Assembly (NCBI GenBank): GCA_013821865.1
Contig: PNJM01000007.1
Span: 1-21,900 of the forward strand
DNA: 21,900 bases
Reading direction: 5' to 3'
Source: Rhodocyclaceae bacterium
GTDB taxonomy: Bacteria > Pseudomonadota > Gammaproteobacteria > Burkholderiales > Rhodocyclaceae
The notes beneath the pieces were generated by a model. It saw only the letters and a program-made list of their open reading frames with translations. It made no database searches and was not told the origin of the DNA. Below are positions 1 to 8,425 of the stretch, piece after piece (position 1 is the stretch's first letter; each line of letters starts with the position of its first letter). A program made the position numbers and the translations under genes.

Positions 1-3000
1 CCCGAGATCTGCATCCGCCGTCCGGTTTTCGCGACGGTGATGAGCCTGGTGGTCATGCTGCTCGGCCTGGTTTCCTACACACGCCTGCCGGTGCGCGAAT
101 ACCCGAAGATCGACGAGCCGGTCGTCACCGTCGACACGACCTACAAGGGTGCTTCCGCCGAGATCATAGAATCCCAGATCACCAAGCCGCTGGAGGACTC
201 GCTGGCCGGCATCGAGGGGGTGGACGTGCTGTCCTCCATCAGCCGCCAGGAAAACAGCCAGATCACCGTGCGTTTCAAGCTGGAGCGCAATCCCGACTCC
301 GCCGCCGCCGATGTGCGCGACCGGGTTGCCCGCGTGCGCAACAAGCTGCCGCAGGGCATCGACGATCCGGTGATCGCCAAGGTCGAGGCGGACGCCAACC
401 CCATCATCTGGCTCGCCTTCAACAGCGACCGCCATTCGCCCCTGGATGTGTCCGACTTCGCCAGCCGCATCGTCAAGCCGCGCCTGCAGACGCTGCCGGG
501 TGCGGCCGACGTGCGCGTCTTCGGCGAGCGCAAGTTCGCCATGCGCATCTGGCTCGAACCGGAGCGGCTTGCCGCCTACAACCTGACGACGGCGGACGTG
601 GAGGACGCCCTGCGCCGGCAGAACGTGGAAGTGCCGGCCGGCCGCATCGAAAGCCGCGAGCGCGAGTTCTCGGTCGTGTCGCGCACCGACCTCAACAAGC
701 CGGAGGAATTCGCCGACGTCGTGGTGCGGCAGGTCAAGGGCTATCCGGTGCGCATCGGCGACCTTGGCCGGGTCGAGATCGGCGCGGCGGACGAGCGCAC
801 CGCGGTGCGCTTCAACGGCAGGAACGCGGTGGCGCTGGGCGTCATCAAGCAGGCCACGGCGAATCCGCTCGACCTCTCCAAGGCGCTGCGCGCCGAGCTG
901 CCGCGCATCATCGGCGAACTGCCGCAGGGCATGCGGGTCGATGTCGCCTACGACTCCTCGGTGTTCATCGACCGTTCGATCCAGGCGGTGTTCATGACCA
1001 TCGGCGAGGCCATCCTGCTGGTGGCGCTGATCATCTTCCTGTTCCTGCGCTCGCCGCGCGCCACCCTCATTCCGCTGGTGACGATCCCGGTGTCGCTGAT
1101 CGGCGCTTTCGCCCTGATGCTGGTGATGGGCTTCACCATCAATACGCTGACGCTCCTCGCCCTCGTTCTGGCCATCGGCCTGGTGGTGGACGACTCGATC
1201 GTCGTGTTGGAGAACATCTACCGCCATGTCGAGGGCGGCATGCCGCGCATGCAGGCGGCGTTCCAGGGCTCGAAGGAGATCGGCTTCGCCGTGGTGGCGA
1301 TGACGCTGACGCTGGCCGCCGTGTACGCGCCGGTGGCCTTCATGACCGGCCGCACCGGGAAGCTCTTCATCGAGTTCGCCCTGACGCTCGCCGGCGCGGT
1401 GATCGTCTCGGGCTTCGTCGCGCTGACGCTGTCGCCGATGATGTGCTCGGTGCTGCTCCGGCACGAGACGAGCCACGGCAAGTACTACCTGCTGGTCGAG
1501 AACGCCCTCAACCGTCTCACCAAGGGCTACAGGCGCCTGCTCGCGGCGACGCTGGGCCGCCGCTGGATCGTCATGGTGGTGTTCGCGCTGGTCGCCGGCG
1601 CGAGCATCGTGCTGCTGAAGGCCCTCAAGTCGGAACTGGCGCCGGTGGAGGATCGCGGCGTCATCCTCGGCGTTTTCCTCGGGCCGGAAGGGGCCACCAT
1701 CGACTACACGCGCAAGTACGCGCTGCAACTGGAGGGGATCTACTCCAAGACGCGGGACGTCGAGCGCTATTTCGTCGTGGCCGGCAATCCGACCGTATCC
1801 CAGGGCATCTCGTTCGTCGGCCTGACCGACTGGTCCGAGCGGAAGCGCTCCTCGCTCGCCATTGCCAAGGAACTGCAGCCGAAATTCTTCTCCATTCCGG
1901 GCGTGCTGGCCTTCCCGGTTACGCCGCCGTCCCTGGGCCAGAGCCCGCGCGACCGGCCAATCAATTTCGTCATCATTACTTCGGCCTCCTATCCCGAACT
2001 GCAGCGGATCACCGACCAGGTGCTGGCCGAGGTGGCGAAGAACCCTGGCTTCATCAGCGTGGACACCGACCTCAAGCTCAACAAGCCGGAGCTGTCGGTT
2101 CTGGTCGATCGCGACAAGGCTTCGGACACCGGGGTGCAGATCGAAACCATCGGCCGCACCATGGAAACCATGCTGGGCGGCCGCCAGGTGACGCGATTCA
2201 AGCGCGACGCCGACCAGTACGACGTGATCGTCCAGACGGCCGGCGCGGATCGCGCCACGCCGCGCGACATCAGCGGCATCTATGTGCGCGGCAAGGACGA
2301 CCGCATGATTCCGCTGGCCAACCTGGTGAAGGTGGACGAAACCGTTTCTCCGCGCGAACTCAACCACTTCGGCCAGCGCCGGGCCGTCACCCTCACCGCC
2401 AACCTGGCGCCCGGCTACACCATGGGCGAGGCGCTGGCCTTCCTGGAGGAGGTGGCTCGCGCCGTGCTGCCGCCGGGCTTCGCCACGGACACCTCGGGCC
2501 AGTCGCGCGAGTTCAAGGCTTCGACCGCGAGCCTCGCGCTGACTTTCGCCCTGGCGCTGGCCTTCATCTACCTGGTGCTGGCGGCCCAGTTCGAGAGCTT
2601 CAGCGATCCCTTCGTGATCATGCTCACCGTGCCGCTGTCCATGACCGGCGCGCTGCTGGCGCTGCTGCTCAGCGGCGGCACGCTCAATGTATATAGCCAG
2701 ATCGGCCTGGTGACGCTGGTCGGCCTCATTACCAAGCACGGCATCCTCATCGTCGAATTCACCAACCAGTTGCGCGAGCAGGGCAAGGCTGTGCGTGAAG
2801 CGCTGATCGAGGCGACCAGCCTGCGCCTGCGCCCCATCCTCATGACCACGGGCGCCATGGTGCTGGGCGCCATTCCGCTGGCGCTGGCCACCGGCGCGGG
2901 CGCCGAGTCGCGCCAGCAGATCGGCTGGGTGATCGTCGGCGGCCTGCTGCTGGGCACGCTGCTCACGCTTTTCGTGGTGCCGACGGTGTACAGCCTGCTC

Positions 3001-3054
3001 GCCCGCGAGCGGCATTCCGTCGGGACGGAGGCACCGGAGGCCGCGGGAGCCTGA
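1..3054 (+). CDS. RND-family efflux permease, HAE-1 type, 5' end missing
   Basis: Inner-membrane proton-driven pump subunit of a tripartite efflux system that would work with a periplasmic adaptor and an outer-membrane channel. The reading frame is open from base 1 ([10 protein letters not shown]), which is the usual N-terminus of these pumps, so only a few residues are missing upstream and the ATG at 37 is not the real start. About 1017 residues are visible, close to the family's usual 1020-1050. TM1 is at the N-terminus, a large periplasmic loop follows, and TM4 carries [14 protein letters not shown] with the paired Asp of the proton relay. The second half holds [13 protein letters not shown] with the TM10 Lys. 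These residues favour a drug/organic-solute pump over a CusA-type metal pump. The adaptor gene presumably lies upstream, outside the window. murI follows after 5 bases. Substrate is not deducible. Confidence 0.93.
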   Translation, partial: PEICIRRPVFATVMSLVVMLLGLVSYTRLPVREYPKIDEPVVTVDTTYKGASAEIIESQITKPLEDSLAGIEGVDVLSSISRQENSQITVRFKLERNPDSAAADVRDRVARVRNKLPQGIDDPVIAKVEADANPIIWLAFNSDRHSPLDVSDFASRIVKPRLQTLPGAADVRVFGERKFAMRIWLEPERLAAYNLTTADVEDALRRQNVEVPAGRIESREREFSVVSRTDLNKPEEFADVVVRQVKGYPVRIGDLGRVEIGAADERTAVRFNGRNAVALGVIKQATANPLDLSKALRAELPRIIGELPQGMRVDVAYDSSVFIDRSIQAVFMTIGEAILLVALIIFLFLRSPRATLIPLVTIPVSLIGAFALMLVMGFTINTLTLLALVLAIGLVVDDSIVVLENIYRHVEGGMPRMQAAFQGSKEIGFAVVAMTLTLAAVYAPVAFMTGRTGKLFIEFALTLAGAVIVSGFVALTLSPMMCSVLLRHETSHGKYYLLVENALNRLTKGYRRLLAATLGRRWIVMVVFALVAGASIVLLKALKSELAPVEDRGVILGVFLGPEGATIDYTRKYALQLEGIYSKTRDVERYFVVAGNPTVSQGISFVGLTDWSERKRSSLAIAKELQPKFFSIPGVLAFPVTPPSLGQSPRDRPINFVIITSASYPELQRITDQVLAEVAKNPGFISVDTDLKLNKPELSVLVDRDKASDTGVQIETIGRTMETMLGGRQVTRFKRDADQYDVIVQTAGADRATPRDISGIYVRGKDDRMIPLANLVKVDETVSPRELNHFGQRRAVTLTANLAPGYTMGEALAFLEEVARAVLPPGFATDTSGQSREFKASTASLALTFALALAFIYLVLAAQFESFSDPFVIMLTVPLSMTGALLALLLSGGTLNVYSQIGLVTLVGLITKHGILIVEFTNQLREQGKAVREALIEATSLRLRPILMTTGAMVLGAIPLALATGAGAESRQQIGWVIVGGLLLGTLLTLFVVPTVYSLLARERHSVGTEAPEAAGA

Positions 3055-3059
3055 ACGCG

Positions 3060-3848
3060 GTGCGACCCATGCGGCCGATCGGTGTCTTCGATTCAGGCGT
3101 GGGCGGGCTCTCCGTCCTGCGCCAGATCCGCGCCGCCCTCCCGGGGGAGGATCTGCTTTACGTGGCCGACTCGGGACATGCGCCCTACGGCACCAGGCCG
3201 CAGCGATTCATCGAGTCCCGCTCGATCGCCATTGCCGAATTCCTTGTCGCGCAGGGGGCGAAGGCGCTCGTCGTCGCCTGCAACACGGCCACGGCGGCGG
3301 CCATTGCCGCACTGCGCGGGAAATTCGATCTGCCTGTCGTCGGCATGGAGCCGGCGGTCAAACCCGCGGTGGAGGCGACGCGTTCCGGCGTGATCGGCGT
3401 GCTCGCCACCGGCGGCACCCTGGAAAGCGCGAAGTTCGCCAGCCTGGTGGAGCGCTTCGGTTCCCGCTCGCGTGTGATCGTCCAGCCCTGTCCTGGGCTG
3501 GTCGAGCAGGTGGAAAAGGGGGACCTGGCGGGCATCGCCACCCGCGATCTGCTCGAGCGCTTCCTGCGCCCGCTGCTCGATCAGGGCGCCGATACCGTCG
3601 TGCTCGGCTGCACCCACTACCCGTTCGTCGCGCCGCTCCTGCGCGAGATGGCGCCGGGAGTTGCGCTGATCGAGACCGGAGGCGCGGTGTCGCGGCAGCT
3701 TGCGCGCAGGCTGGATGAGGAGGCCCTGCTGGCCGGGCGGCAAGGTGGCGGGACTGAACGCTTCTGGACCAGCGGCGATCCGCGGCAGCTGGCGGACCTG
3801 CTGCCGCGGCTGTGGGGTTGCGCCGCTCCGGTCGAGCGGCTGCCCTAG
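3060..3848 (+). CDS. murI: Glutamate racemase
   Basis: Interconverts L- and D-glutamate in the cytoplasm to supply D-Glu for peptidoglycan. The protein has 262 residues, normal for the family. It shows the N-terminal [14 protein letters not shown] signature, the first catalytic cysteine in VVACNTAT (Cys74) and the second in LGCTHYP (Cys184). The GTG start at 3060 is chosen because GGGAG at 3045-3049 is about 10 bases upstream; an in-frame ATG at 3069 is the alternative and lies too far from that site. The start is 5 bases after the RND permease stop, so co-transcription is likely, although no functional link is known. The gene converges with the hemerythrin gene, and the two stop codons overlap in the sequence CTAG (3845-3848). 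Confidence 0.95.
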   Translation: MRPMRPIGVFDSGVGGLSVLRQIRAALPGEDLLYVADSGHAPYGTRPQRFIESRSIAIAEFLVAQGAKALVVACNTATAAAIAALRGKFDLPVVGMEPAVKPAVEATRSGVIGVLATGGTLESAKFASLVERFGSRSRVIVQPCPGLVEQVEKGDLAGIATRDLLERFLRPLLDQGADTVVLGCTHYPFVAPLLREMAPGVALIETGGAVSRQLARRLDEEALLAGRQGGGTERFWTSGDPRQLADLLPRLWGCAAPVERLP

Positions 3849-4438
3849 CGCTGCTGCGACGATGGCCCGACGCCGATGGGCGGCGGTGCCAGGTTAACGA
3901 TGCGCGAGAAGAGGGAGCGTAACTCCTGGTCCGGCTCGGCGCCGAAGCGCGGGTCGCCGTTCTGGCCGAAGGCGGCCGCGATCTCGGCCCAGTCCTCCGC
4001 CTTGAGGTGCTGCTTGGCGATGGGGATGACGACGTTCTCTTCCAGCGCCATGTGCTTGGCGATCTCGTCGGCGAAATTCTCCGCCGCCGCCATGAACAGC
4101 TCTCTTCCGCCCGGAGCGCCTGCCTCGAGACGGCCCAGCGCCATCTCCAGGGCTTTCACATGCCGGGCACCGGCCCTGTGCTGTTCTTCCAGCTCCGCAA
4201 TCGCCTTGTCCGCCTCGCGGGTGCGCGCCTTGAGGCAGCGGAACAGGTAGGCTTCTTCCTTCGGATGGTGCAGCTTCTGCGGGAAGGTTTCGATGTAGTA
4301 GAGCATGGCCCAGAGCAATCTGGAGTCCGGATCGGTGCCCTTTTCCTTCATCTCGCGGACCAGGAAACGGAGGCCGTGCACCACGGCCGCCAGGGAGCGG
4401 TGCTCGTCGAGGATGATGGTCAGTGCCGTGTTCAACAT
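3845..4438 (-). CDS. Hemerythrin-like di-iron protein (HHE domain)
   Basis: A 197-residue cytoplasmic four-helix-bundle protein expected to bind a di-iron centre; family members bind O2 or NO, or serve in iron-sulfur repair or oxidative stress. The ligand pattern is visible: His13 (DEH), His57/His58 with Glu61/Glu62 (HHPKEE), His87 (EQH), and His129 with Glu133/134 (KHMALEEN). The last 35 or so residues lie outside the bundle and end in a Pro/Gly/Ser-rich tail. GGGAGAAG lies about 10 bases before the ATG. The gene starts 16 bases after the uspA stop, so it is probably the second gene of a uspA operon and would share the FNR-type promoter there. Exact role (sensor, carrier or repair) cannot be told from the sequence. 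Confidence 0.88.
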   Translation of the reverse strand: MLNTALTIILDEHRSLAAVVHGLRFLVREMKEKGTDPDSRLLWAMLYYIETFPQKLHHPKEEAYLFRCLKARTREADKAIAELEEQHRAGARHVKALEMALGRLEAGAPGGRELFMAAAENFADEIAKHMALEENVVIPIAKQHLKAEDWAEIAAAFGQNGDPRFGAEPDQELRSLFSRIVNLAPPPIGVGPSSQQR

Positions 4439-4454
4439 GATGTTCTTCTCCCGT

Positions 4455-4898
4455 TTAGCGGTAGACCAGCACGGGTATCTTGGAGTGCGTCAGCACTTTC
4501 TGCGTCTCGGACCCGAGCAGCAGGCCGGACAGCCCGCGCCGGCCGTGCGAGGCCATGAAGATGAGATCGCAGCCTGCGCCGGTCGCCGCATTGATGATGG
4601 CTTCGTAAGGAACGTCGCTGGTGCTGGCCGCCGTGCCGCATGACACGCCGGCCTCGCCGGCCAGTTTTTGCGCCGCGGCGAGGATCTCCTGCGCCTGCTT
4701 CTCGGCCATCTCGGCGAATTTCTCCGGCGTGGTCGGATCGATCAGTGCGCCTTCGCCATAGAAAGCCACGGGGTAGTCCGGCTTGGCGTAGAAGAAGGTG
4801 AGCCTGGCCCCGGTCTCGCGGGCGAAAGCGACAGCCTTTTTCACGGTCTCGGTGGATAGCGCCGAACCGTCGGTCGGAACCAGGATGTGTTTGAACAT
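4455..4898 (-). CDS. Universal stress protein, UspA family
   Basis: Small cytoplasmic nucleotide-binding stress protein of 147 residues, one Usp domain. The N-terminus MFKHILVPTDGSAL is the usual first strand with the Asp-Gly-Ser turn. The C-terminal part has ASHGRRGLSGLLLGS, which matches the ATP-binding pattern G-x2-G-x9-G-S/T except that the first Gly is Ala. It ends in IPVLVYR, the usual last strand. The ATG at 4898 is preferred over an upstream in-frame codon at 4925 because GAAGGG (4905-4910) lies just upstream and because the domain starts here. A perfect TATAAT and an FNR-type dyad at class II spacing precede it, so induction under oxygen limitation is likely. The hemerythrin gene follows on the same strand. 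Confidence 0.93.
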   Translation of the reverse strand: MFKHILVPTDGSALSTETVKKAVAFARETGARLTFFYAKPDYPVAFYGEGALIDPTTPEKFAEMAEKQAQEILAAAQKLAGEAGVSCGTAASTSDVPYEAIINAATGAGCDLIFMASHGRRGLSGLLLGSETQKVLTHSKIPVLVYR

Positions 4899-4904
4899 GG
4901 TTTT

Positions 4905-4910
4905 CCCTTC
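4905..4910 (-). promoter_or_regulatory. Ribosome binding site deciding the uspA start
   Basis: GAAGGG on the minus strand, 6 bases before the ATG at 4898. No comparable site precedes the longer in-frame alternative. Confidence 0.65.
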
Positions 4911-4927
4911 ACCGTTGGATTTCAAGC

Positions 4928-4933
4928 ATTATA
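4928..4933 (-). promoter_or_regulatory. -10 element of the uspA promoter
   Basis: Perfect TATAAT on the minus strand. It predicts transcription starting near 4921, giving a leader of about 20 bases that contains the ribosome binding site. The centre of the FNR-type dyad at 4955-4968 is then about 40 to 41 bases upstream of the start, the spacing of class II FNR-activated promoters. No good -35 hexamer is needed at such promoters. Confidence 0.7.
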
Positions 4934-4954
4934 GAAAGCGGCCTGCGCCTGCGA

Positions 4955-4968
4955 TTGACGCAGATCAA
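4955..4968. promoter_or_regulatory. FNR/DNR-type operator between uspA and the MBL nuclease gene
   Basis: TTGACGCAGATCAA fits the FNR consensus TTGAT-N4-ATCAA with one change (C for T in the first half-site). It lies in the divergent intergenic region. It is centred about 41 bases from the expected uspA start on one side and about 42 bases from a possible start for the nuclease gene on the other, so it could activate both directions. Binding by FNR or by the DNR-type protein encoded in this window is inferred from the consensus only. Confidence 0.75.
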
Positions 4969-4991
4969 GCATGATATCCCCATACCGAGCC

Positions 4992-4997
4992 GACAAT
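4992..4997 (+). promoter_or_regulatory. Possible -10 element of the MBL nuclease gene
   Basis: GACAAT matches four of six bases of TATAAT. A start 6-7 bases downstream falls at or next to the ATG at 5004, which would give a leaderless transcript and would explain why no ribosome binding site is seen. The spacing to the FNR-type dyad also fits class II activation. Suggestive only. Confidence 0.35.
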
Positions 4998-5003
4998 CCA
5001 CAC

Positions 5004-6425
5004 ATGCGCATCACATTTCACGGCGCGGCAGGCGAAGTCACCGGTTCCTGCTTTCTGGTCGAGACGGCGGGCGTCCGCTTTCTCGTCGATTGCGGCATGT
5101 TTCAGGGCGGACGCGACGCCTGGCAAAAGAACATGCGGGCCCTCTCGTTCGACCTGAAGGGCCTCGATTTCATCCTGCTCTCCCACGCCCACCTCGATCA
5201 CTCCGGACTGCTGCCGCGCGCCACGGCACTCGGCTTCCGCGGGCCGGTATATGCCACGGCAGCAACGGTAGACCTGCTTGCCGTGATGCTGCTGGATTCG
5301 GCCCATATCCAGGAGAAAGAGGCCGAGTGGGAGGCAAAGCGCCGGCACGGCAGGAACGGCCGGCGCGTGTTCCCGCGTGCGCCGCTTTATACCGTGGCGC
5401 AGGGGCAGTCCTGTCTCAGGCAACTGCGCAGCGTCGCCTACGACCAGCCGTTTTCTCCTCATCCGTCGGTCAGGGTGTGCCTGCGCGATGCCGGCCACAT
5501 CCTCGGCTCTTCCATTATCGAAATCTGGCTGGAAGAGGGTGAAAAAGCGGGTGGCCGCACTCGGAAACTGGTGTTCTCGGGAGACCTCGGCATGCCCTCG
5601 CGGCCCGTCCTGCGCGACCCGACGCCCATCGAGGAGGCGGACCATCTCCTGGTCGAGTCCACTTATGGCAATCGCCTGCACAAGTCACTCGAAGCAACCG
5701 AGGACGAACTGGTCGAAGCGCTCGAAGATACACTGCGCCGCAAGCACGGCAACGTCATCGTGCCGGCCTTTTCCGTCGGGCGCACGCAGGAGGTTTTGTT
5801 CGTCCTGGCCGACCTGGTGCGCCGGGGGCGGTTGAAGAATCTGCAGGTCCATGTCGATTCGCCGATGTCCATGTCTGCGACAGAAATCACGCTAAAGCAC
5901 ATGGCGCTGCTCGACAGCCGCACGCGCGACCTCGTCGAGTGGCAGCGCGCCAATGCCGACAAAATGCACGTGCGCTTCGTGCAGGATGTCGAGGAGTCGA
6001 TCGCCCTCAACAAGGTCCGCAGCGGCGCCGTGATCCTCTCGGCCAGCGGCATGTGCGATGCCGGCCGCATCAAGTACCACCTGCTCAACAATCTGCCGCG
6101 GCGGGAGTGCTCGGTCATCATCACCGGATTCCAGGCGGCGGGCACTCTCGGGCGGCGGCTGGTTGAAGGCGCGAAAAACGTCACCATATTCGGACAAAGC
6201 GTTCCGGTGCGTGCCGACCTTTACACCATCGGTGGCCTTTCCGCCCATGCCGACCAGGATGGGCTGCTCGGCTGGCTGCGCTACTTCCGGCACGCACCGC
6301 GGCAGACTTTCGTGGTGCATGGCGAAGCCGAGGCGGCACAGGCGTTCGCCGGCGCCATCTCGCGGCATCTCAAATGGACCAGAGTTGCGGTGCCGCAGCA
6401 TGGCAGTACGGTGGAACTCGCATAG
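5004..6425 (+). CDS. Metallo-beta-lactamase/beta-CASP family RNA-processing nuclease-like protein
   Basis: Predicted two-zinc hydrolase of 473 residues in the CPSF73-like/TTHA0252-like group, members of which cleave RNA. Metal-binding motifs are complete: HAHLDH at 61-66, His165 in DAGHILGSS, Asp194 in SGDLG and the late His415 in LSAHAD. Beta-CASP elements are also visible: VPAFSVGRTQE (about 253-263), SASGMCDAGR (346-355), GFQAAGTLGRRL (375-386) and the C-terminal VVHGE (437-441). The ATG at 5004 starts directly at the first conserved strand (MRITFHGAAGEVTGS); an in-frame ATG at 4971 would overlap the FNR dyad region and add 11 poorly conserved residues. No ribosome binding site is obvious for either. 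phaC follows 101 bases later. The RNA target is unknown. Confidence 0.9.
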   Translation: MRITFHGAAGEVTGSCFLVETAGVRFLVDCGMFQGGRDAWQKNMRALSFDLKGLDFILLSHAHLDHSGLLPRATALGFRGPVYATAATVDLLAVMLLDSAHIQEKEAEWEAKRRHGRNGRRVFPRAPLYTVAQGQSCLRQLRSVAYDQPFSPHPSVRVCLRDAGHILGSSIIEIWLEEGEKAGGRTRKLVFSGDLGMPSRPVLRDPTPIEEADHLLVESTYGNRLHKSLEATEDELVEALEDTLRRKHGNVIVPAFSVGRTQEVLFVLADLVRRGRLKNLQVHVDSPMSMSATEITLKHMALLDSRTRDLVEWQRANADKMHVRFVQDVEESIALNKVRSGAVILSASGMCDAGRIKYHLLNNLPRRECSVIITGFQAAGTLGRRLVEGAKNVTIFGQSVPVRADLYTIGGLSAHADQDGLLGWLRYFRHAPRQTFVVHGEAEAAQAFAGAISRHLKWTRVAVPQHGSTVELA

Positions 6426-6526
6426 TTTGCTCAGGCCGGGCTTCAGCCCGACGACCGCAGGAAGTCCCCGTGGGACAACAGGGGTCGAGTCCGGCAGAAT
6501 ACGGAGCAGGCAGGGGGAACAGGCAA

Positions 6527-8272
6527 ATGTCCAGACAAAAGGAAAATCACACCGCCCCGGTGGTGGCCAGCCCGCAGAAGACCTGGAAGGCCATGCACGA
6601 CGTGGCCGAGGCCGGCTTCGACCCGCTCGGCATCGCCACTCCGCTCGGCCATGCCCATTTGGCGTGGATGATGCATCCGCAGGAACTGGCTGAACTGGCG
6701 GCGAAATTCTCCGGCGATCTGATGGCCCTGACCTGGCATGCATGGCGGCGTTCGCTCGGCATGCCAAGCAAGGACCCTGTCCTGCCGCACGCCGACGATA
6801 CGCGCTTTGCCGACCCGGTGTGGCAGGACTCCGCCACCTGGGACATCGTCAAGGAGTGGTATCTGCTGCTGACCCGCAACGTGCAGGATGCGCTCTACGA
6901 CGCCCCCGGACTGTCGGGCAAGGAGCGCAGGCGCGCCGCCTTCTGGTGGCGCAAATGGCTCAACGCCATGGCGCCGACCAACTTCCTGCTGACCAATCCC
7001 GTCGCCATGCGCAGGGCGGCCGAGACCAACGGCGACAGTCTGGTGCGCGGCATGCACAACTTCCTCGAAGACCTGCGCGCCGGCAACGTGCGCATGACCA
7101 ATCCGGACGACTTCCATGTCGGCAAGAACCTGGCGACGACGCCCGGCGCGGTGGTGTTTCGCAACCACCTGATCGAGGTGATCCACTATGCGCCGACCAC
7201 CCCGAAAGTGCATGCCACACCCGTCGTCATCGTCACGCCGTGGATCAACAAGTTCTACGTGCTCGACCTCAACCCCAGGAAGAGCATGGTCAAATTCCTG
7301 CTCGACCAGGGTTTCAGCGTCTTCATCACCAGCTGGAAGAATCCGACGCCGGAAATGCGCGACGTCGCCTTCGACGACTACATTGCCGAAGGGGTGGACA
7401 AGATCGTCGAGACGGCGCGCGGCCTTGCCGGCGCGAAGCAGGTGCACGCCGTCGGCTATTGCATCGGCGGCACGGCGTTGTCGATCTACATGGCTTGGGC
7501 GAACCGGAAATACGGCGACGCGGACAAGGTGCCGGTGGCGCACTGGACGCTGCTCACCACCCTGGTGGATTTCCACCGGCCGGGCGCCATCGAGGTGTTC
7601 ATCGATGAGGGCAGCGTGCGCTGGCTGACCCAGGCCATGGAGAAAAAAGGCTTTCTCGACGGCAAGGAAATGGCCGCCGCCTTCCGCCTCCTGCGTTCCA
7701 ACAGCCTGATCTGGCATTACGTGGTGCACGGCTATCTCTATGGTGAGACGCCGCCGCCCTTCGATGTGCTCTACTGGAACATGGACGCCACGCGCATGCC
7801 GTACCGGATGCACGAGTACTACCTGCGCGAGATGTACCTGCACAACAACCTGATCAGGAAGGACGCGCTCACCATCGCCGGCCAGCCGATCGATCTGGGA
7901 CGCATTCGCCAGCCCCTCTACGCCGTCACGGCCGAGGACGACCACATTGCGCCCTGGAAGCAGTGCTTCCGGGCGAACAACCACATTCCCGGCGAGAAGC
8001 GCTTCGTGCTGTCCTCTTCAGGCCACATCCTGGGCATCGTCAACCCGCCGGTCACGCCCCCCAAGCGCAGCTACCGCGTTGCCGAGGCGCACCGCCGCGA
8101 CAGCCTTGAGCAATGGCTGGAGGGCGCCAGGGAGCATACGGGCACCTGGTGGGAAGACTGGATGGCCTGGCTCAAGCCTCGGGCCGGAGAACTGGTCGAT
8201 GCGCCGGCGGCGGCGACGCAGGCATATCCCAGGCTTGCCGACGCGCCCGGTACGTACGTCCTCGAATCGTGA
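6527..8272 (+). CDS. phaC: Class I poly(3-hydroxyalkanoate) synthase
   Basis: Polymerises (R)-3-hydroxyacyl-CoA into storage polyester at the granule surface. The 581-residue length fits class I enzymes. The catalytic triad is visible: Cys312 in the lipase-like box GYCIGG, Asp472 in AEDDHIAPW and His500 in SSSGHILG. The N-terminal domain (about 1-200) carries the NFLLTNP segment typical of PhaC. The start at 6527 is preferred since a G-rich tract (6513-6517) lies about 10 bases upstream; the frame is open further upstream into the nuclease gene but that part looks non-coding. No phaA, phaB or phasin gene is in the window. It stands downstream of the nuclease gene, possibly under the same FNR-type promoter; a 6-base-stem hairpin with no U-tract at 6437-6450 is the only structure in the gap. 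Confidence 0.93.
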   Translation: MSRQKENHTAPVVASPQKTWKAMHDVAEAGFDPLGIATPLGHAHLAWMMHPQELAELAAKFSGDLMALTWHAWRRSLGMPSKDPVLPHADDTRFADPVWQDSATWDIVKEWYLLLTRNVQDALYDAPGLSGKERRRAAFWWRKWLNAMAPTNFLLTNPVAMRRAAETNGDSLVRGMHNFLEDLRAGNVRMTNPDDFHVGKNLATTPGAVVFRNHLIEVIHYAPTTPKVHATPVVIVTPWINKFYVLDLNPRKSMVKFLLDQGFSVFITSWKNPTPEMRDVAFDDYIAEGVDKIVETARGLAGAKQVHAVGYCIGGTALSIYMAWANRKYGDADKVPVAHWTLLTTLVDFHRPGAIEVFIDEGSVRWLTQAMEKKGFLDGKEMAAAFRLLRSNSLIWHYVVHGYLYGETPPPFDVLYWNMDATRMPYRMHEYYLREMYLHNNLIRKDALTIAGQPIDLGRIRQPLYAVTAEDDHIAPWKQCFRANNHIPGEKRFVLSSSGHILGIVNPPVTPPKRSYRVAEAHRRDSLEQWLEGAREHTGTWWEDWMAWLKPRAGELVDAPAAATQAYPRLADAPGTYVLES

Positions 8273-8425
8273 TGGGCGGGCGCCGCGCTGGCTTGATCGC
8301 AGTGCGGGCAGGCTGAAAAAAGCGGGCCCGGCGCCGAAAAGATGCAAAATGCTGCGCTGGATCAATCCGGTTCCGGATGCGCCGGCTTAATCTTGCACCC
8401 TGGCGCACCCCCCGAGGTTTTTTTC

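Noticed and set aside
1443..2696. A 417-codon open frame in another plus-strand frame within the RND permease
   Set aside because: Frame-shifted translation of a conserved permease, Arg/Gly/Ala-rich, no domain.
6437..6450. CGGGC-TTCA-GCCCG hairpin as a terminator between the nuclease gene and phaC
   Set aside because: Short stem and no following T-run; it may just be a chance hairpin in a high-GC gap.
6443..7984. A 513-codon open frame on the minus strand opposite phaC
   Set aside because: Antisense shadow of a clearly recognised PHA synthase, with low-complexity composition and no start context.
8273..8425. Promoter or small gene in the gap between phaC and the nitronate monooxygenase-like gene
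   Set aside because: The 153 bases hold scattered short dyads (for example CCGG-TT-CCGG) but no convincing promoter, terminator or short reading frame with a start site.
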